Assembly (NCBI RefSeq): GCF_016406145.1
Contig: NZ_CP066306.1
Location: forward strand, 2,976,001 to 3,040,000
DNA length: 64,000 bases
From: Pseudomonas putida
GTDB taxonomy: Bacteria > Pseudomonadota > Gammaproteobacteria > Pseudomonadales > Pseudomonadaceae
Direction of reading: 5' to 3'
Every line of letters starts with the position of its first letter. Within the stretch, counting starts at the first letter, position 1. A model generated the notes under the pieces. The model had not been told where the DNA came from. It saw only the letters and a list, made by a program, of their open reading frames with translations, and made no database searches. Shown in pieces: positions 1 through 8,348 of the stretch. The translations under genes were made by a program, and so were the position numbers.

Positions 1-413
1 ATGTCCGATGGCATCAGGTTGGCTACCCGCGAACCCGGGCGCAGCACTGCCCGCCAATGGCTTGCGACACTGACGGCATTCCAGATGATGTCTTCTTTCA
101 AACGCGGGGTCGGGGTCGGCTCGCCAGTCGTGCCGGTGGTGGCGTAATACTTGGCCGCCTCGCCGAGTTCTACAGTGCAGAACTCAAGCGGTTGGCCTTT
201 GAGCAATGCCTTGGCGGTTGCGGGCAACTGCTGGAAGGCCGTGAAACTGTAGGGACCTATGTTTGCGTAATGGGCGCTGTGTTGTGCTCGCGTCCAAACT
301 GCTTGCAACTTGCGTTCATAAAATGCGGCGCTGGGGACATGCCCCGCCTGCAGTTGAAGCTCGCGTTCCGCGGCCTGCAGTACGCCATAATCCTGGTCGC
401 TATGAACTAACAT
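1..413 (-). CDS. Adenylate-forming ligase, N-terminal fragment (cut by window edge)
   Basis: The minus strand is open from an ATG at 413 to the window edge, giving about 137 residues. A good ribosome-binding site (GAGAGGGCGAG) precedes the ATG. Residues about 90-99 read YYATTGTTGEP, the Ser/Thr/Gly-rich phosphate-binding loop of acyl-adenylate ligases, and the spacing from the N-terminus resembles the phenylacetate-CoA ligase/coenzyme F390 synthetase branch. Such enzymes activate a carboxylate with ATP. The substrate cannot be read from this fragment, and the catalytic C-terminal domain lies outside the window. Confidence 0.7.
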   Translation of the reverse strand, partial: MLVHSDQDYGVLQAAERELQLQAGHVPSAAFYERKLQAVWTRAQHSAHYANIGPYSFTAFQQLPATAKALLKGQPLEFCTVELGEAAKYYATTGTTGEPTPTPRLKEDIIWNAVSVASHWRAVLRPGSRVANLMPSD

Positions 414-775
414 CGACTCGCCCTCTCGAATAAACAGCGCAGAGAATTGGCGAGCGTCCGGCTCAAGTAAAATACTTATTTGAAACCGCCGGTGATAGCT
501 ACGAGGTATTATTCAACAACTTCTACGGGTAAATACTGATTAACAAGTGCGTATTTTCCGACCGCAACTCACTCATCGCGCCGTGAATCCGGCCTCATAT
601 CAGACAAAGATATTTTTGGTATTTCCCAGATGGTGTCCGGCTTGCGCACTATCGCCACGCAGCTCAGCAGGTTGTCGGGGAGGTGAGGTATTGGGGCATG
701 CCACGGTTTATTTCAGTAACTTTGAGATCGAGCGCCGCACCCGCGGCGCGGCGCCATGGTCTTGCCGCAGATGCT
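414..775. other. Intergenic region, AT-rich
   Basis: No credible gene was seen in these 362 bases. Positions about 440-620 are clearly richer in A and T than the flanks and probably contain the promoter of the ligase gene reading leftward from 413. A GC palindrome (CCGCGGCGCGGCGCC) near 740-755 lies just beyond the glycerate kinase stop and may help end its transcript, although there is no T-run. Confidence 0.4.
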
Positions 776-1915
776 TTAGCGCCCCTGGGCGCAACGCCAT
801 ACCCGCGCAATATCACTGGCCCGGGCCTGCAACAAGTGCGCCGCATCGGCGCAGGCCTGCTCCAGGGTCGTCGGCCCGCTGGCAAGGGCGAATGCCGCAT
901 CGATGCCATGCGCGTACAGTTGCTGATAGCCTTCACCCAAGGTACCCGCCAGCACCACCACCGGCACCCCATGGCGCTTGGCGACCCGCGCCACGCCCAT
1001 CGGCGTCTTGCCCCTCAGGGTCTGGGCATCGAAGCGGCCCTCACCAGTAATCACAAGGTCGGCACCTTTCACCAACGCATCGAGGCCGGCCAACTCCGCC
1101 ACCACTTCCACGCCCGGTCGGAACCGCGCCTCCATGAAGGCCTTGGCGGCAAAGCCCATGCCGCCGGCAGCGCCACACCCTGGCAGTTCTCTCACGTCTT
1201 GGCCCAGCACCTGCGCACAATGGTCGGCAAAGTGGCCCAGCGCTTTGTCCAGGGCCTGGACCTGCGCGGGGCTGGCACCTTTTTGTGGCCCGAAGATCGC
1301 CGAAGCACCATTGGGCCCACACAGGGGATTGTCGACGTCGGCCGCCACTTCGAACCGGACCTGCGCCAGGCGAGGGTCCAGGCCGCTGACATCGATGCGT
1401 GCCAGCCCGGCCAGGGCCAAGCCGCCCTCTTCCAGCGGCTGGCCATCGGTGTCCAGCAAACGCAGGCCTAGGGCACGCAGCATGCCGCTGCCGCCATCGT
1501 TGGTAGCACTGCCGCCGATTGCCAGAACAATGCGCTGTGCCCCTGCGCTGAGCGCGGCGTTGATCAGCTCGCCAGTGCCCCAGGTGCTGCTGCGGCAGGC
1601 ATCACGCTGCGCACTCGGCACCAGCTGGATACCACTGGCCTGGGCCATCTCGATGATCGCCGTACGGCTGTCGGCCAGCCAGCCCCAACCGGCCTGCACC
1701 GGCTGGCTCAGTGGCCCGCGAACGGTCTGCCGGCGCAGCTCGCCGTGGCTGGCAGCGACAATCGCCTCCATGGTGCCTTCGCCGCCATCGGCCATGGGGC
1801 ACTCGAGCAGCTCAGCGCTAGGCAGCGCCTCGGCCAGGCCGGCGGCGATGGCACGGGCGACACCGGCAGCATCAAGGCTGTCTTTGAACGAGTCGGGGGC
1901 GATGACGATCTTCAT
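776..1915 (-). CDS. glxK: Glycerate kinase
   Basis: This 379-residue protein matches the GarK/GlxK (type I) glycerate kinase family in length and in its N-terminal motif IAPDSFKDSL. Later motifs include MADGGEGT (about 42-49), AIGGSATNDGG in the middle and VITGEGRFDAQT near the C-terminus. The enzyme phosphorylates D-glycerate in the cytoplasm and feeds glycerate, glyoxylate or sugar-acid carbon into glycolysis. It lies 112 bases downstream of a CdaR/SdaR-type regulator on the same strand and near an MFS sugar-acid transporter, the usual company of this gene. Confidence 0.9.
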   Translation of the reverse strand: MKIVIAPDSFKDSLDAAGVARAIAAGLAEALPSAELLECPMADGGEGTMEAIVAASHGELRRQTVRGPLSQPVQAGWGWLADSRTAIIEMAQASGIQLVPSAQRDACRSSTWGTGELINAALSAGAQRIVLAIGGSATNDGGSGMLRALGLRLLDTDGQPLEEGGLALAGLARIDVSGLDPRLAQVRFEVAADVDNPLCGPNGASAIFGPQKGASPAQVQALDKALGHFADHCAQVLGQDVRELPGCGAAGGMGFAAKAFMEARFRPGVEVVAELAGLDALVKGADLVITGEGRFDAQTLRGKTPMGVARVAKRHGVPVVVLAGTLGEGYQQLYAHGIDAAFALASGPTTLEQACADAAHLLQARASDIARVWRCAQGR

Positions 1916-2027
1916 GGGGATTCTCCTGTCCAGATGGCCGCATGCTGACAGTTGTCTGGCGTCGGGGCCTCGGTCGGATGCACAAACCGGCCGACGGGTT
2001 GTTTGGGCAAATGCCTTTTTGCCCAGG

Positions 2028-3125
2028 TCAATCCGCGGGCAAAAGCTGCAACCCCAGGTACAGGCTCAACATGCCTTCCAGGCGCAATGGGTCGACCTCG
2101 CCCAGCTCGGCAATACGTTCCAGGCGATAGCGCAGGCTGTTGCGGTGAATCCCCAGGGCATCGGCGCAGGCCTGGCTCTGGCCATCATGCGCGCACCAGG
2201 CACGCAGGGTGGCGAGCAACTGCCCGCTGGCATCCTTGGCCCGAACGCGGTGCAGCGGCTCAAGCAGCTCATCCAGCGCATCCTCATTACGGTGGCGCCA
2301 CAACAAGGCCGGCAGACGGTAACGTGCAAGGCTCAACAGCTGCTCGCCCGGCAACACTTCGCGGCCATAGGCGAGCAGGTCACGCACCCGCCGGTAACCG
2401 CGGCGCAACTGCTCAAGGCTCTGCGCCGGGCTGCCCAGCGCCAGGCGCTGGATCTGCCAGCCGCTGCGCTGCACGCGCTCGAACAGGCGCTCATCGTCCA
2501 GCACCACCCCGGCCGGGCGGCACCACAGCAAGGAATCGCGCGCCGGACTCACGCACCAACTGTCCGGGTAACGGCTCATCAACCAGGCAGCCAAGGCCTC
2601 GGCCGCCGGGCCGGCACGCAGTTCAAACAAACACGGCACCCGTGGCAACTGCGGTTTCAGGCCCAGTTGCTGCGCTTCGTCCAGCAGCCGCGGCGAGTCG
2701 CCCGTACCACCGAGCAGCAACGCCAGCAGGTCATCACAACGCTGGCGCCGCCATTGCTGTTCAACCTGCAAGTGGCGCTGGGCCAGAAGCATTTCGGCGG
2801 TCATGCGCACCAGCTCGCCGTAGGTGCGCAGTTGCTGCGGGTCACCCGTCAGCCCCAGCACCCCGATCAGCCGCCCATCGAGCATCAGCGGCAGGTTGAC
2901 CCCCGGCTGCACGCCTTTGAGGCACTTGGCGGCGTCTGCATCCAGCGCGACGATCCGGCCATTGGCCAATACCAGCTGCGCACCTTCGTGACGGGTGTTG
3001 ATGCGCTCCGGCTCGCCACTGCCCAGGATCAGCCCCTGGCTGTCCATGACATTGACATTGCACGGCAGAATGGCCATTGCCCGATCAACAATATCCTGCG
3101 CCAGGTCATGGTCCAGTTCGAACAT
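2028..3125 (-). CDS. cdaR: CdaR/SdaR-type carbohydrate diacid regulator
   Basis: The start at 3125 (MFELDHDLAQDIVDRAM) has the typical family N-terminus and a ribosome-binding site, giving 365 residues; an upstream extension of the frame is not needed. The N-terminal about 130 residues are the putative sugar-diacid recognition domain, including NVNVMDSQGLILGSG and the GVLGLTGDP segment. The C-terminus carries a PucR-type helix-turn-helix (LGIHRNSLRYRLERI). In enteric bacteria this family activates glycerate, glucarate and galactarate genes. Here it sits between glycerate kinase and a divergent transporter, so it probably controls both. Confidence 0.85.
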   Translation of the reverse strand: MFELDHDLAQDIVDRAMAILPCNVNVMDSQGLILGSGEPERINTRHEGAQLVLANGRIVALDADAAKCLKGVQPGVNLPLMLDGRLIGVLGLTGDPQQLRTYGELVRMTAEMLLAQRHLQVEQQWRRQRCDDLLALLLGGTGDSPRLLDEAQQLGLKPQLPRVPCLFELRAGPAAEALAAWLMSRYPDSWCVSPARDSLLWCRPAGVVLDDERLFERVQRSGWQIQRLALGSPAQSLEQLRRGYRRVRDLLAYGREVLPGEQLLSLARYRLPALLWRHRNEDALDELLEPLHRVRAKDASGQLLATLRAWCAHDGQSQACADALGIHRNSLRYRLERIAELGEVDPLRLEGMLSLYLGLQLLPAD

Positions 3126-3288
3126 TCGGTGATCCTTGAGGGTGTTAGGCTTTGTTCGCGAGCACAGCGTCTTGCCCAGTTGGCTGTGCAAAAGCACAAA
3201 GACAGCTGCGTCGCACTGCCCGAGACTCATCAGGGCGAGCGCCGGCACAGGCGACGCGGCGACAACCATAACAATAGAGAACCCGATC

Positions 3289-4617
3289 ATGGCATACAGC
3301 CCTGCCCCTGACCAAGGCACAGACATCACCCGCAACGCGCTTTACCGGCGTATCACCCTGCGGCTGATTCCGTTCATTTTCATCTGCTACCTGTTCAACT
3401 ACCTGGACCGCGTCAATGTCGGCTTCGCCAAGCTGCAGATGCTCGACGCGCTCAAATTCAGCGAAACCGTCTACGGCCTGGGTGCCGGGATCTTCTTCAT
3501 CGGCTATGTGCTCTGCGGCCTGCCGAGCAACCTGGCGCTCAACCGCTTCGGCCCGCGGCGCTGGATTGCGGCGATGATGATCGTCTGGGGCAGTCTCTCG
3601 ACCTGCCTGCTGTTCGTCACCACCCCTACCGAGTTCTACACCCTGCGCTTGCTGACCGGCGCTGCCGAAGCCGGCTTCTTCCCAGGGGTGGTGCTGTACC
3701 TCTCGCGCTGGTTCCCGGCGGACCGCCGTGGCCGCATCATGGCCTTGTTCATGTCGGCGATCCCGGTATCGGGCCTGCTCGGCGGGCCGTTCTCCGGCTG
3801 GATCCTCGAACACTTCGCCGCTGGCCAGCATGGTTTGGCCGGTTGGCAGTGGATGTTCCTGATCCAGGGCCTGCCAACCGTGGCACTGGGTATCCTGGCC
3901 ATCGGCATGCTCAGCGATGGTTACCAGAAAGCCGCCTGGCTGAGCCCGGCAGAACGCCAGCTGATCGAGGCAGACTTGAAGGCAGACGCCGCCAGCAAAC
4001 CCGTCGCCACTGGCGATGGCGTGTTCGCCGTGCTGACCAACCCATTGATCTGGACCTTCGGCTTCGTCTATTTCTGCATTCAGAGTGGTGTCTACGCGAT
4101 CAACTTCTGGCTGCCGTCGATCATCAAGAACATGGGCTTCGACAACCCGCTGCTGATCGGCTGGCTCAGCGCCATTCCGTACCTGCTGGCTGGGGTGTTC
4201 ATGATCCTCTGTGGCCGCTCGGCGGACCTGCGCAACGAACGTCGCTGGCACCTCGTGGTGCCGATGCTGATGGGCGCCGTCGGTTTGCTGATCGCGGTCA
4301 ACTTTGCCGCCACCCCGGCCATCGCCATCCTGGGGCTGTCGATCGCCACTATGGGTGCCCTCACCGGCCTGCCGATGTTCTGGCCGATGCCCACCGCGCT
4401 GCTCAGCGCCAGTGCCGCAGTCGCGGGCCTGGCAATCATCAACTCGGTGGGGCAGATGGCCGGCTTCCTCAGCCCGTACCTGGTCGGCTTCATCAAGGAC
4501 CAGACCGGTTCGACCGACGCTGCGCTGTATTCACTGGCGGCGCTGATCGTGGTGGGTAGCCTGGTGGCGCTGCGGGTGACGCGCGCCAGTGCGCTGGCGG
4601 CGGCCCGGGCGCATTGA
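3289..4617 (+). CDS. MFS transporter, anion:cation symporter (sugar-acid type)
   Basis: This 442-residue membrane protein has about twelve hydrophobic segments. It starts with the FNYLDRVNVGFAKL motif typical of the phthalate/tartrate/glucarate (ACS) branch of the major facilitator superfamily. The start at 3289 (MAYSPAPDQ) was preferred because upstream in-frame codons overlap the divergent regulator's start region. It is divergent from the CdaR-type regulator, with 163 bases between the two starts. Import of glycerate, glucarate or a related acid by proton symport is likely; the exact substrate is inferred from context. Confidence 0.8.
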   Translation: MAYSPAPDQGTDITRNALYRRITLRLIPFIFICYLFNYLDRVNVGFAKLQMLDALKFSETVYGLGAGIFFIGYVLCGLPSNLALNRFGPRRWIAAMMIVWGSLSTCLLFVTTPTEFYTLRLLTGAAEAGFFPGVVLYLSRWFPADRRGRIMALFMSAIPVSGLLGGPFSGWILEHFAAGQHGLAGWQWMFLIQGLPTVALGILAIGMLSDGYQKAAWLSPAERQLIEADLKADAASKPVATGDGVFAVLTNPLIWTFGFVYFCIQSGVYAINFWLPSIIKNMGFDNPLLIGWLSAIPYLLAGVFMILCGRSADLRNERRWHLVVPMLMGAVGLLIAVNFAATPAIAILGLSIATMGALTGLPMFWPMPTALLSASAAVAGLAIINSVGQMAGFLSPYLVGFIKDQTGSTDAALYSLAALIVVGSLVALRVTRASALAAARAH

Positions 4618-4623
4618 GTGGGT

Positions 4624-4642
4624 GGGGCCGCCCTGCGGCCCC
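4624..4642 (+). terminator. Hairpin after MFS gene
   Basis: A perfect 8-bp inverted repeat (GGGGCCGC, loop CCT, GCGGCCCC) lies 7 bases after the MFS stop. It has no T-run, so intrinsic termination is plausible but not certain. Confidence 0.45.
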
Positions 4643-4742
4643 ATGGCCGGGAAGTGACTCGGCGTCTCCGGTCGTCAGATCAACGCATCACCCTCCCGTC
4701 CCAGGCGTCAAATGATTCCGAAGGCCCCCTTTGGAGACTCCC

Positions 4743-6263
4743 ATGACCCACCACGCCGTGGCCCGCCTCGATCAGCTGGACCCAAAACATCCCCTGCGTG
4801 TACAGGCCGGCAGCGAAGAAGTGATCCTGATTCGCAGCGCCGGGCAGGTCCGCGCCTATCAGGCCAATTGCCCGCACGCCGGAGCACCGCTGGAAGAAGG
4901 GGTGGTATGCAACGGCCTGCTGGTCTGCCCCTGGCACAAGGCCGCTTTCGCCGTGGACGAAGGCGTGGTCTGCGAGCCCCCGGCCCTGGCAGATCTGCGC
5001 CGCTACCGCGCTTGGGTCAAGGATGGCGAAGTCTGGGTCGATGACCAGCCTCTGCCGCACCCCGAGCCACCGCGTCACAGCGATGCGCGCTGCTTCGTCG
5101 TCATCGGCGCCGGTGCCGCAGGCTCGGCGGCGGTTGCCACGCTGCTGGCCCATGGGTTCGGCGGGCGCCTGGTGTGGCTCGACCAGGAGCGGCAACCGGC
5201 GTATGACCGTACTGCGCTGAGCAAATTCGTGATTGCCGGCGAAATGCCGCCTGATGAAGTGCCAGCGCTGCTTGAAGCTGACCAGTTGCGCACAGGCCAA
5301 CTGGAACGGCGCTCGGGCAAGGTTCGCCTGCTGGATGCCAAAAAGCGCCAGATCACCCTCGCCGACGGCCAGCGTATCGATTATGACGCTGCCTTATTGG
5401 CCACTGGCGGCAAGCCGCAACGCCCTGACCTGCCCGGTGCAAGCCTGGCGGGCATCGTGACGCTGCGCTCACGCGAAGATGCGGCGCGCCTGCTCGATGC
5501 CGCCGAACCCGGCCAGCCCGTGGTGATCGTCGGTGACGGTTTCATCGGCCTGGAGGCCGCATCGGCATTGCGCACGTACGGCGCACAGGTCCACGTGGTC
5601 ACCCGCCACGAGGTTCCGTTGCGCATGCAGTTGGGTGAGCGCATTGGCCGCTCCATTCGCGCGCTGCATGAGCGCAAGGGCGTGGTGTTCCATGGTCCGA
5701 CCGAGGTAGAACGGTTTATCGGTGCGCAACACGTCGAAGCCGTACTGCTGAGCAATGGCGAGAAAATCGACACGTCACTGGTCTTGCTCGGCACCGGCGT
5801 CATGCCAGCCCCCGCCTTCGTTCAGGGCATGCAATTGGCCGAGGACCGCTCCATTGCAGTCGACGCCGAGCTGCAGGCCGCGGACCGGCTGTGGGCTGCC
5901 GGTGACATCGCGACCTTCCCCCTCAGCGGCCGCCCGGTGCGTATCGAGCACTGGCGCTTGGCCCAGCAACACGGTGTCATAGCTGCCGCCAACATGCTGG
6001 GCGAACAGCGCCGGTATGAAGACGTGCCGTTCTTCTGGACTTATCAGCATGGGCGCACGTATGAAGTACTGGGGCATGCGCGCGACTGGGACCGCATCGA
6101 GTTTGTCGGGGAGCCGGAGCAAGGCGATTTCATTGCCTTGCAATGTGCAGGTGAGCGGGTGGAGGCCGTGATCGCCAAAGGCTATTCGGATGCCATGGCA
6201 CAGTTGTCGCAACGCATGAAGCGGTCACTGAGCCTGGCTCAGGCGCTTGAGTTGATCGGTTGA
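4743..6263 (+). CDS. Rieske-FAD oxidoreductase (ferredoxin reductase type)
   Basis: The ATG at 4743 follows TTTGGAGACTCCC, a good ribosome-binding site; a TTG start 12 bases earlier is possible but weaker. The 506-residue protein begins with a Rieske domain whose cluster ligands are visible (NCPHAGAPLE at about 42-51 and CPWHKAAF at about 62-69). Then comes a FAD/NAD(P)-dependent pyridine-nucleotide disulfide reductase fold: VVIGAGAAGSAA, a second dinucleotide site VVIVGDGFIGLEAA, and the WAAGDIA signature. It resembles AIF-like or ferredoxin reductases that pass electrons from NAD(P)H to an oxygenase or ferredoxin. No partner oxygenase is adjacent, so the physiological acceptor is unknown. 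Confidence 0.8.
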   Translation: MTHHAVARLDQLDPKHPLRVQAGSEEVILIRSAGQVRAYQANCPHAGAPLEEGVVCNGLLVCPWHKAAFAVDEGVVCEPPALADLRRYRAWVKDGEVWVDDQPLPHPEPPRHSDARCFVVIGAGAAGSAAVATLLAHGFGGRLVWLDQERQPAYDRTALSKFVIAGEMPPDEVPALLEADQLRTGQLERRSGKVRLLDAKKRQITLADGQRIDYDAALLATGGKPQRPDLPGASLAGIVTLRSREDAARLLDAAEPGQPVVIVGDGFIGLEAASALRTYGAQVHVVTRHEVPLRMQLGERIGRSIRALHERKGVVFHGPTEVERFIGAQHVEAVLLSNGEKIDTSLVLLGTGVMPAPAFVQGMQLAEDRSIAVDAELQAADRLWAAGDIATFPLSGRPVRIEHWRLAQQHGVIAAANMLGEQRRYEDVPFFWTYQHGRTYEVLGHARDWDRIEFVGEPEQGDFIALQCAGERVEAVIAKGYSDAMAQLSQRMKRSLSLAQALELIG

Positions 6264-6355
6264 ACGCATTCGCCCCCGCCACGCCGGCTGCCGATCAAGC
6301 AAAAATCAGCTATGGTTTTCCCCACCTCAAATAACAAGAATTTTGTGGAGCGCCC

Positions 6356-8269
6356 ATGGCCGCGCACACCGCCTCACCCCAAGCCAGTGAGCTGGCCGCG
6401 TTCGTCGATTGCCATTTCGCCGAACGCGGCCTGATACCCGAACCTGTGATCGCCGAGTCTTGGTACCGCAGCATCAACCAGCATCACCTGGACCCTGAAC
6501 TACGCCACGTCGACAACATCCTCAGCGCCACCGAAATCCGCCAGCACCAGGCCCAGCATGAGGCCTACCTGGCCATCGCCAGCCAGGGTGTCAGCGGCCT
6601 GGCGCGGCGCGTAGTGGATGCAGGTTTCGCCGTGCTGCTCAGCGACGCCGACGGCATTACCCTCGATGCCCGCTTGCCGGCCGACCCGCAGCGCTATACG
6701 CGCTCCGGCCTGATTGTCGGGGCGCGCTGGGACGAGTCGATAGCAGGCACCAATGGCATCGGCACCGCTCTGGCTTGCGGGCAGGCCCTGACCATACACC
6801 GGCAGGAGCACTTCCTGGCAGCCAACGCCCGCCTGAGCTGCTCGGTGTCGCCAATCTTCGATGCCCATAATCAACTGCTCGGTTGCCTGAATGCCACCTG
6901 CCTGTACAACGACGGTCCCAAGCAAGCACAACACCTGACCTTGCAACTGGTGACCCTATACGCCCGGCTGATCGAGAACAGCCATTTCCGCGAGCGCTAC
7001 CGCGACCGCCTGACCCTGGCGCTGAAACCGCGTGACGAGTTCTCGGACCTGGCGGCCGAGCAGTTGCTGGCGCTGGATGAAGGTGGCCGGGTGATCGGAG
7101 CCAATCGGGCGGCCTTCCTTGCGCACACCGGCAAATTGCTGGGGGCGCCTGTCGAGCAACTGCTGCACGCCGATATCGACCAATTGCTCGACCTCACCCG
7201 TGGCGGCGCCCGAGGTACACAGCTGCGCGGCCAAGCTCAGCCGCTTTTGCTGGACGTCGGCCTGCGCGTCCCTGCCGGCTACCGCCTGCTGCGGGCTACA
7301 CCGCCGATGCCCGCCCGGGCTGGCCACCCCGGCCTCGAACAACTGGCAGGCCAGGACGTGCAACTGCAACAGGACGTGCGTCGGCTGCGCAAGGTGCTGG
7401 ACAAGGACATCGCCATCCTCCTCAACGGCGAAACCGGCACCGGCAAAGAAGCTTTCGCCCGCGCCCTGCACCAGGTCAGCCAGCGCCATGCCAAGCCGTT
7501 CGTGGCACTCAATTGCGCAGCGATACCCGAGTCATTGATCGAGAGCGAACTGTTCGGCTACCGCGCCGGTAGTTTCACGGGTGCCAGCCGCAAGGGCATG
7601 AAGGGCAAACTGGAGCAAGCCAATGGCGGCACGCTGTTTCTCGATGAAATCGGTGATATGCCTGCACACCTGCAAACGCGGCTGCTACGGGTGCTGGCTG
7701 AACGTGAACTGGTGCCACTGGGGGCAGAAACGCCAGTGCTGCTGGATATACAGGTGATATCGGCGACGCATCAGGACCTGCAGGCCATGATTGGCGAAAA
7801 GCGCTTTCGCGAAGACCTTTATTATCGCCTGTGCGGGATGCGCATGAGGTTACCGGCCCTGCGTGAGCGCAGCGACCGCCGCGAGCTGATCGATGCGCTG
7901 CTCTCTGGCTTGTCGGCCGGGTCGGGGTTGCGTTTGAGCGCCGAAGCGCATCGTTGCCTGCTGGGCCATGCGTGGCCGGGAAATGTGCGCCAACTGCTCA
8001 ACGCCCTGCGCCAGGCGGTAGCGCTGGCCGAGGGCGGTGTGATCGAACTGGCCGACTTGCCCCGGGAGTTGCTGGACAGTGCAGCGCCTGCGCAGCCTGC
8101 AGCGCTCGAGCAGCAGGTGGAAGACCTTCAGATGCGGCATTTGCTGGAGGTCTTGAAGCGTGAGCGCTGGAACATGAGCGCTGCGGCGCAGGCGTTGGGC
8201 ATTTCGCGCTCGACGCTTTACCGCAAGATGAAGCGCTACGGGATCGTGCAGCCGAACCTGTTGGGGTGA
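6356..8269 (+). CDS. acoR: AcoR-like sigma-54-dependent activator
   Basis: The 637-residue protein has an N-terminal GAF-type sensor region (about 60-210, with the GTNGIGTAL motif typical of AcoR-family activators). A short linker is followed by an AAA+ domain (about 325-540: Walker A GETGTGKE, Walker B GTLFLDEIGDMP) and a C-terminal Fis-type helix-turn-helix (AAQALGISRSTLYRKMKRYGI). The sigma-54 contact loop reads GSFTGA rather than the usual GAFTGA. The alcohol dehydrogenase gene about 4 kb away has a consensus sigma-54 promoter, so this activator probably controls the dehydrogenase pair. That link is inference. Confidence 0.85.
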   Translation: MAAHTASPQASELAAFVDCHFAERGLIPEPVIAESWYRSINQHHLDPELRHVDNILSATEIRQHQAQHEAYLAIASQGVSGLARRVVDAGFAVLLSDADGITLDARLPADPQRYTRSGLIVGARWDESIAGTNGIGTALACGQALTIHRQEHFLAANARLSCSVSPIFDAHNQLLGCLNATCLYNDGPKQAQHLTLQLVTLYARLIENSHFRERYRDRLTLALKPRDEFSDLAAEQLLALDEGGRVIGANRAAFLAHTGKLLGAPVEQLLHADIDQLLDLTRGGARGTQLRGQAQPLLLDVGLRVPAGYRLLRATPPMPARAGHPGLEQLAGQDVQLQQDVRRLRKVLDKDIAILLNGETGTGKEAFARALHQVSQRHAKPFVALNCAAIPESLIESELFGYRAGSFTGASRKGMKGKLEQANGGTLFLDEIGDMPAHLQTRLLRVLAERELVPLGAETPVLLDIQVISATHQDLQAMIGEKRFREDLYYRLCGMRMRLPALRERSDRRELIDALLSGLSAGSGLRLSAEAHRCLLGHAWPGNVRQLLNALRQAVALAEGGVIELADLPRELLDSAAPAQPAALEQQVEDLQMRHLLEVLKRERWNMSAAAQALGISRSTLYRKMKRYGIVQPNLLG

Positions 8270-8299
8270 CCGGCGATCACCGGCGAAGCCGGTGCCCTG

Positions 8300-8343
8300 C
8301 ACCCCAGCGTCTGTATCGCAGACAAGACAGGTTCGCTGGGGTG
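8300..8343. terminator. Inverted repeat between convergent genes
   Basis: Perfect 10-bp arms CACCCCAGCG (8300-8309) and CGCTGGGGTG (8334-8343) enclose a smaller hairpin GTCTG-tatcg-CAGAC. A REP-like sequence (GGCGATCACCGGCGAAGCCGG) precedes it at about 8275-8295. The structure lies between the convergent acoR-like and aldehyde dehydrogenase genes and probably ends transcription from both sides. Confidence 0.55.
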
Positions 8344-8348
8344 TAGAC

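Noticed and set aside
978..3311. A 777-codon plus-strand frame
   Set aside because: It is the antisense shadow of the glycerate kinase and CdaR genes; its composition is typical of GC-rich antisense frames and it has no domain.
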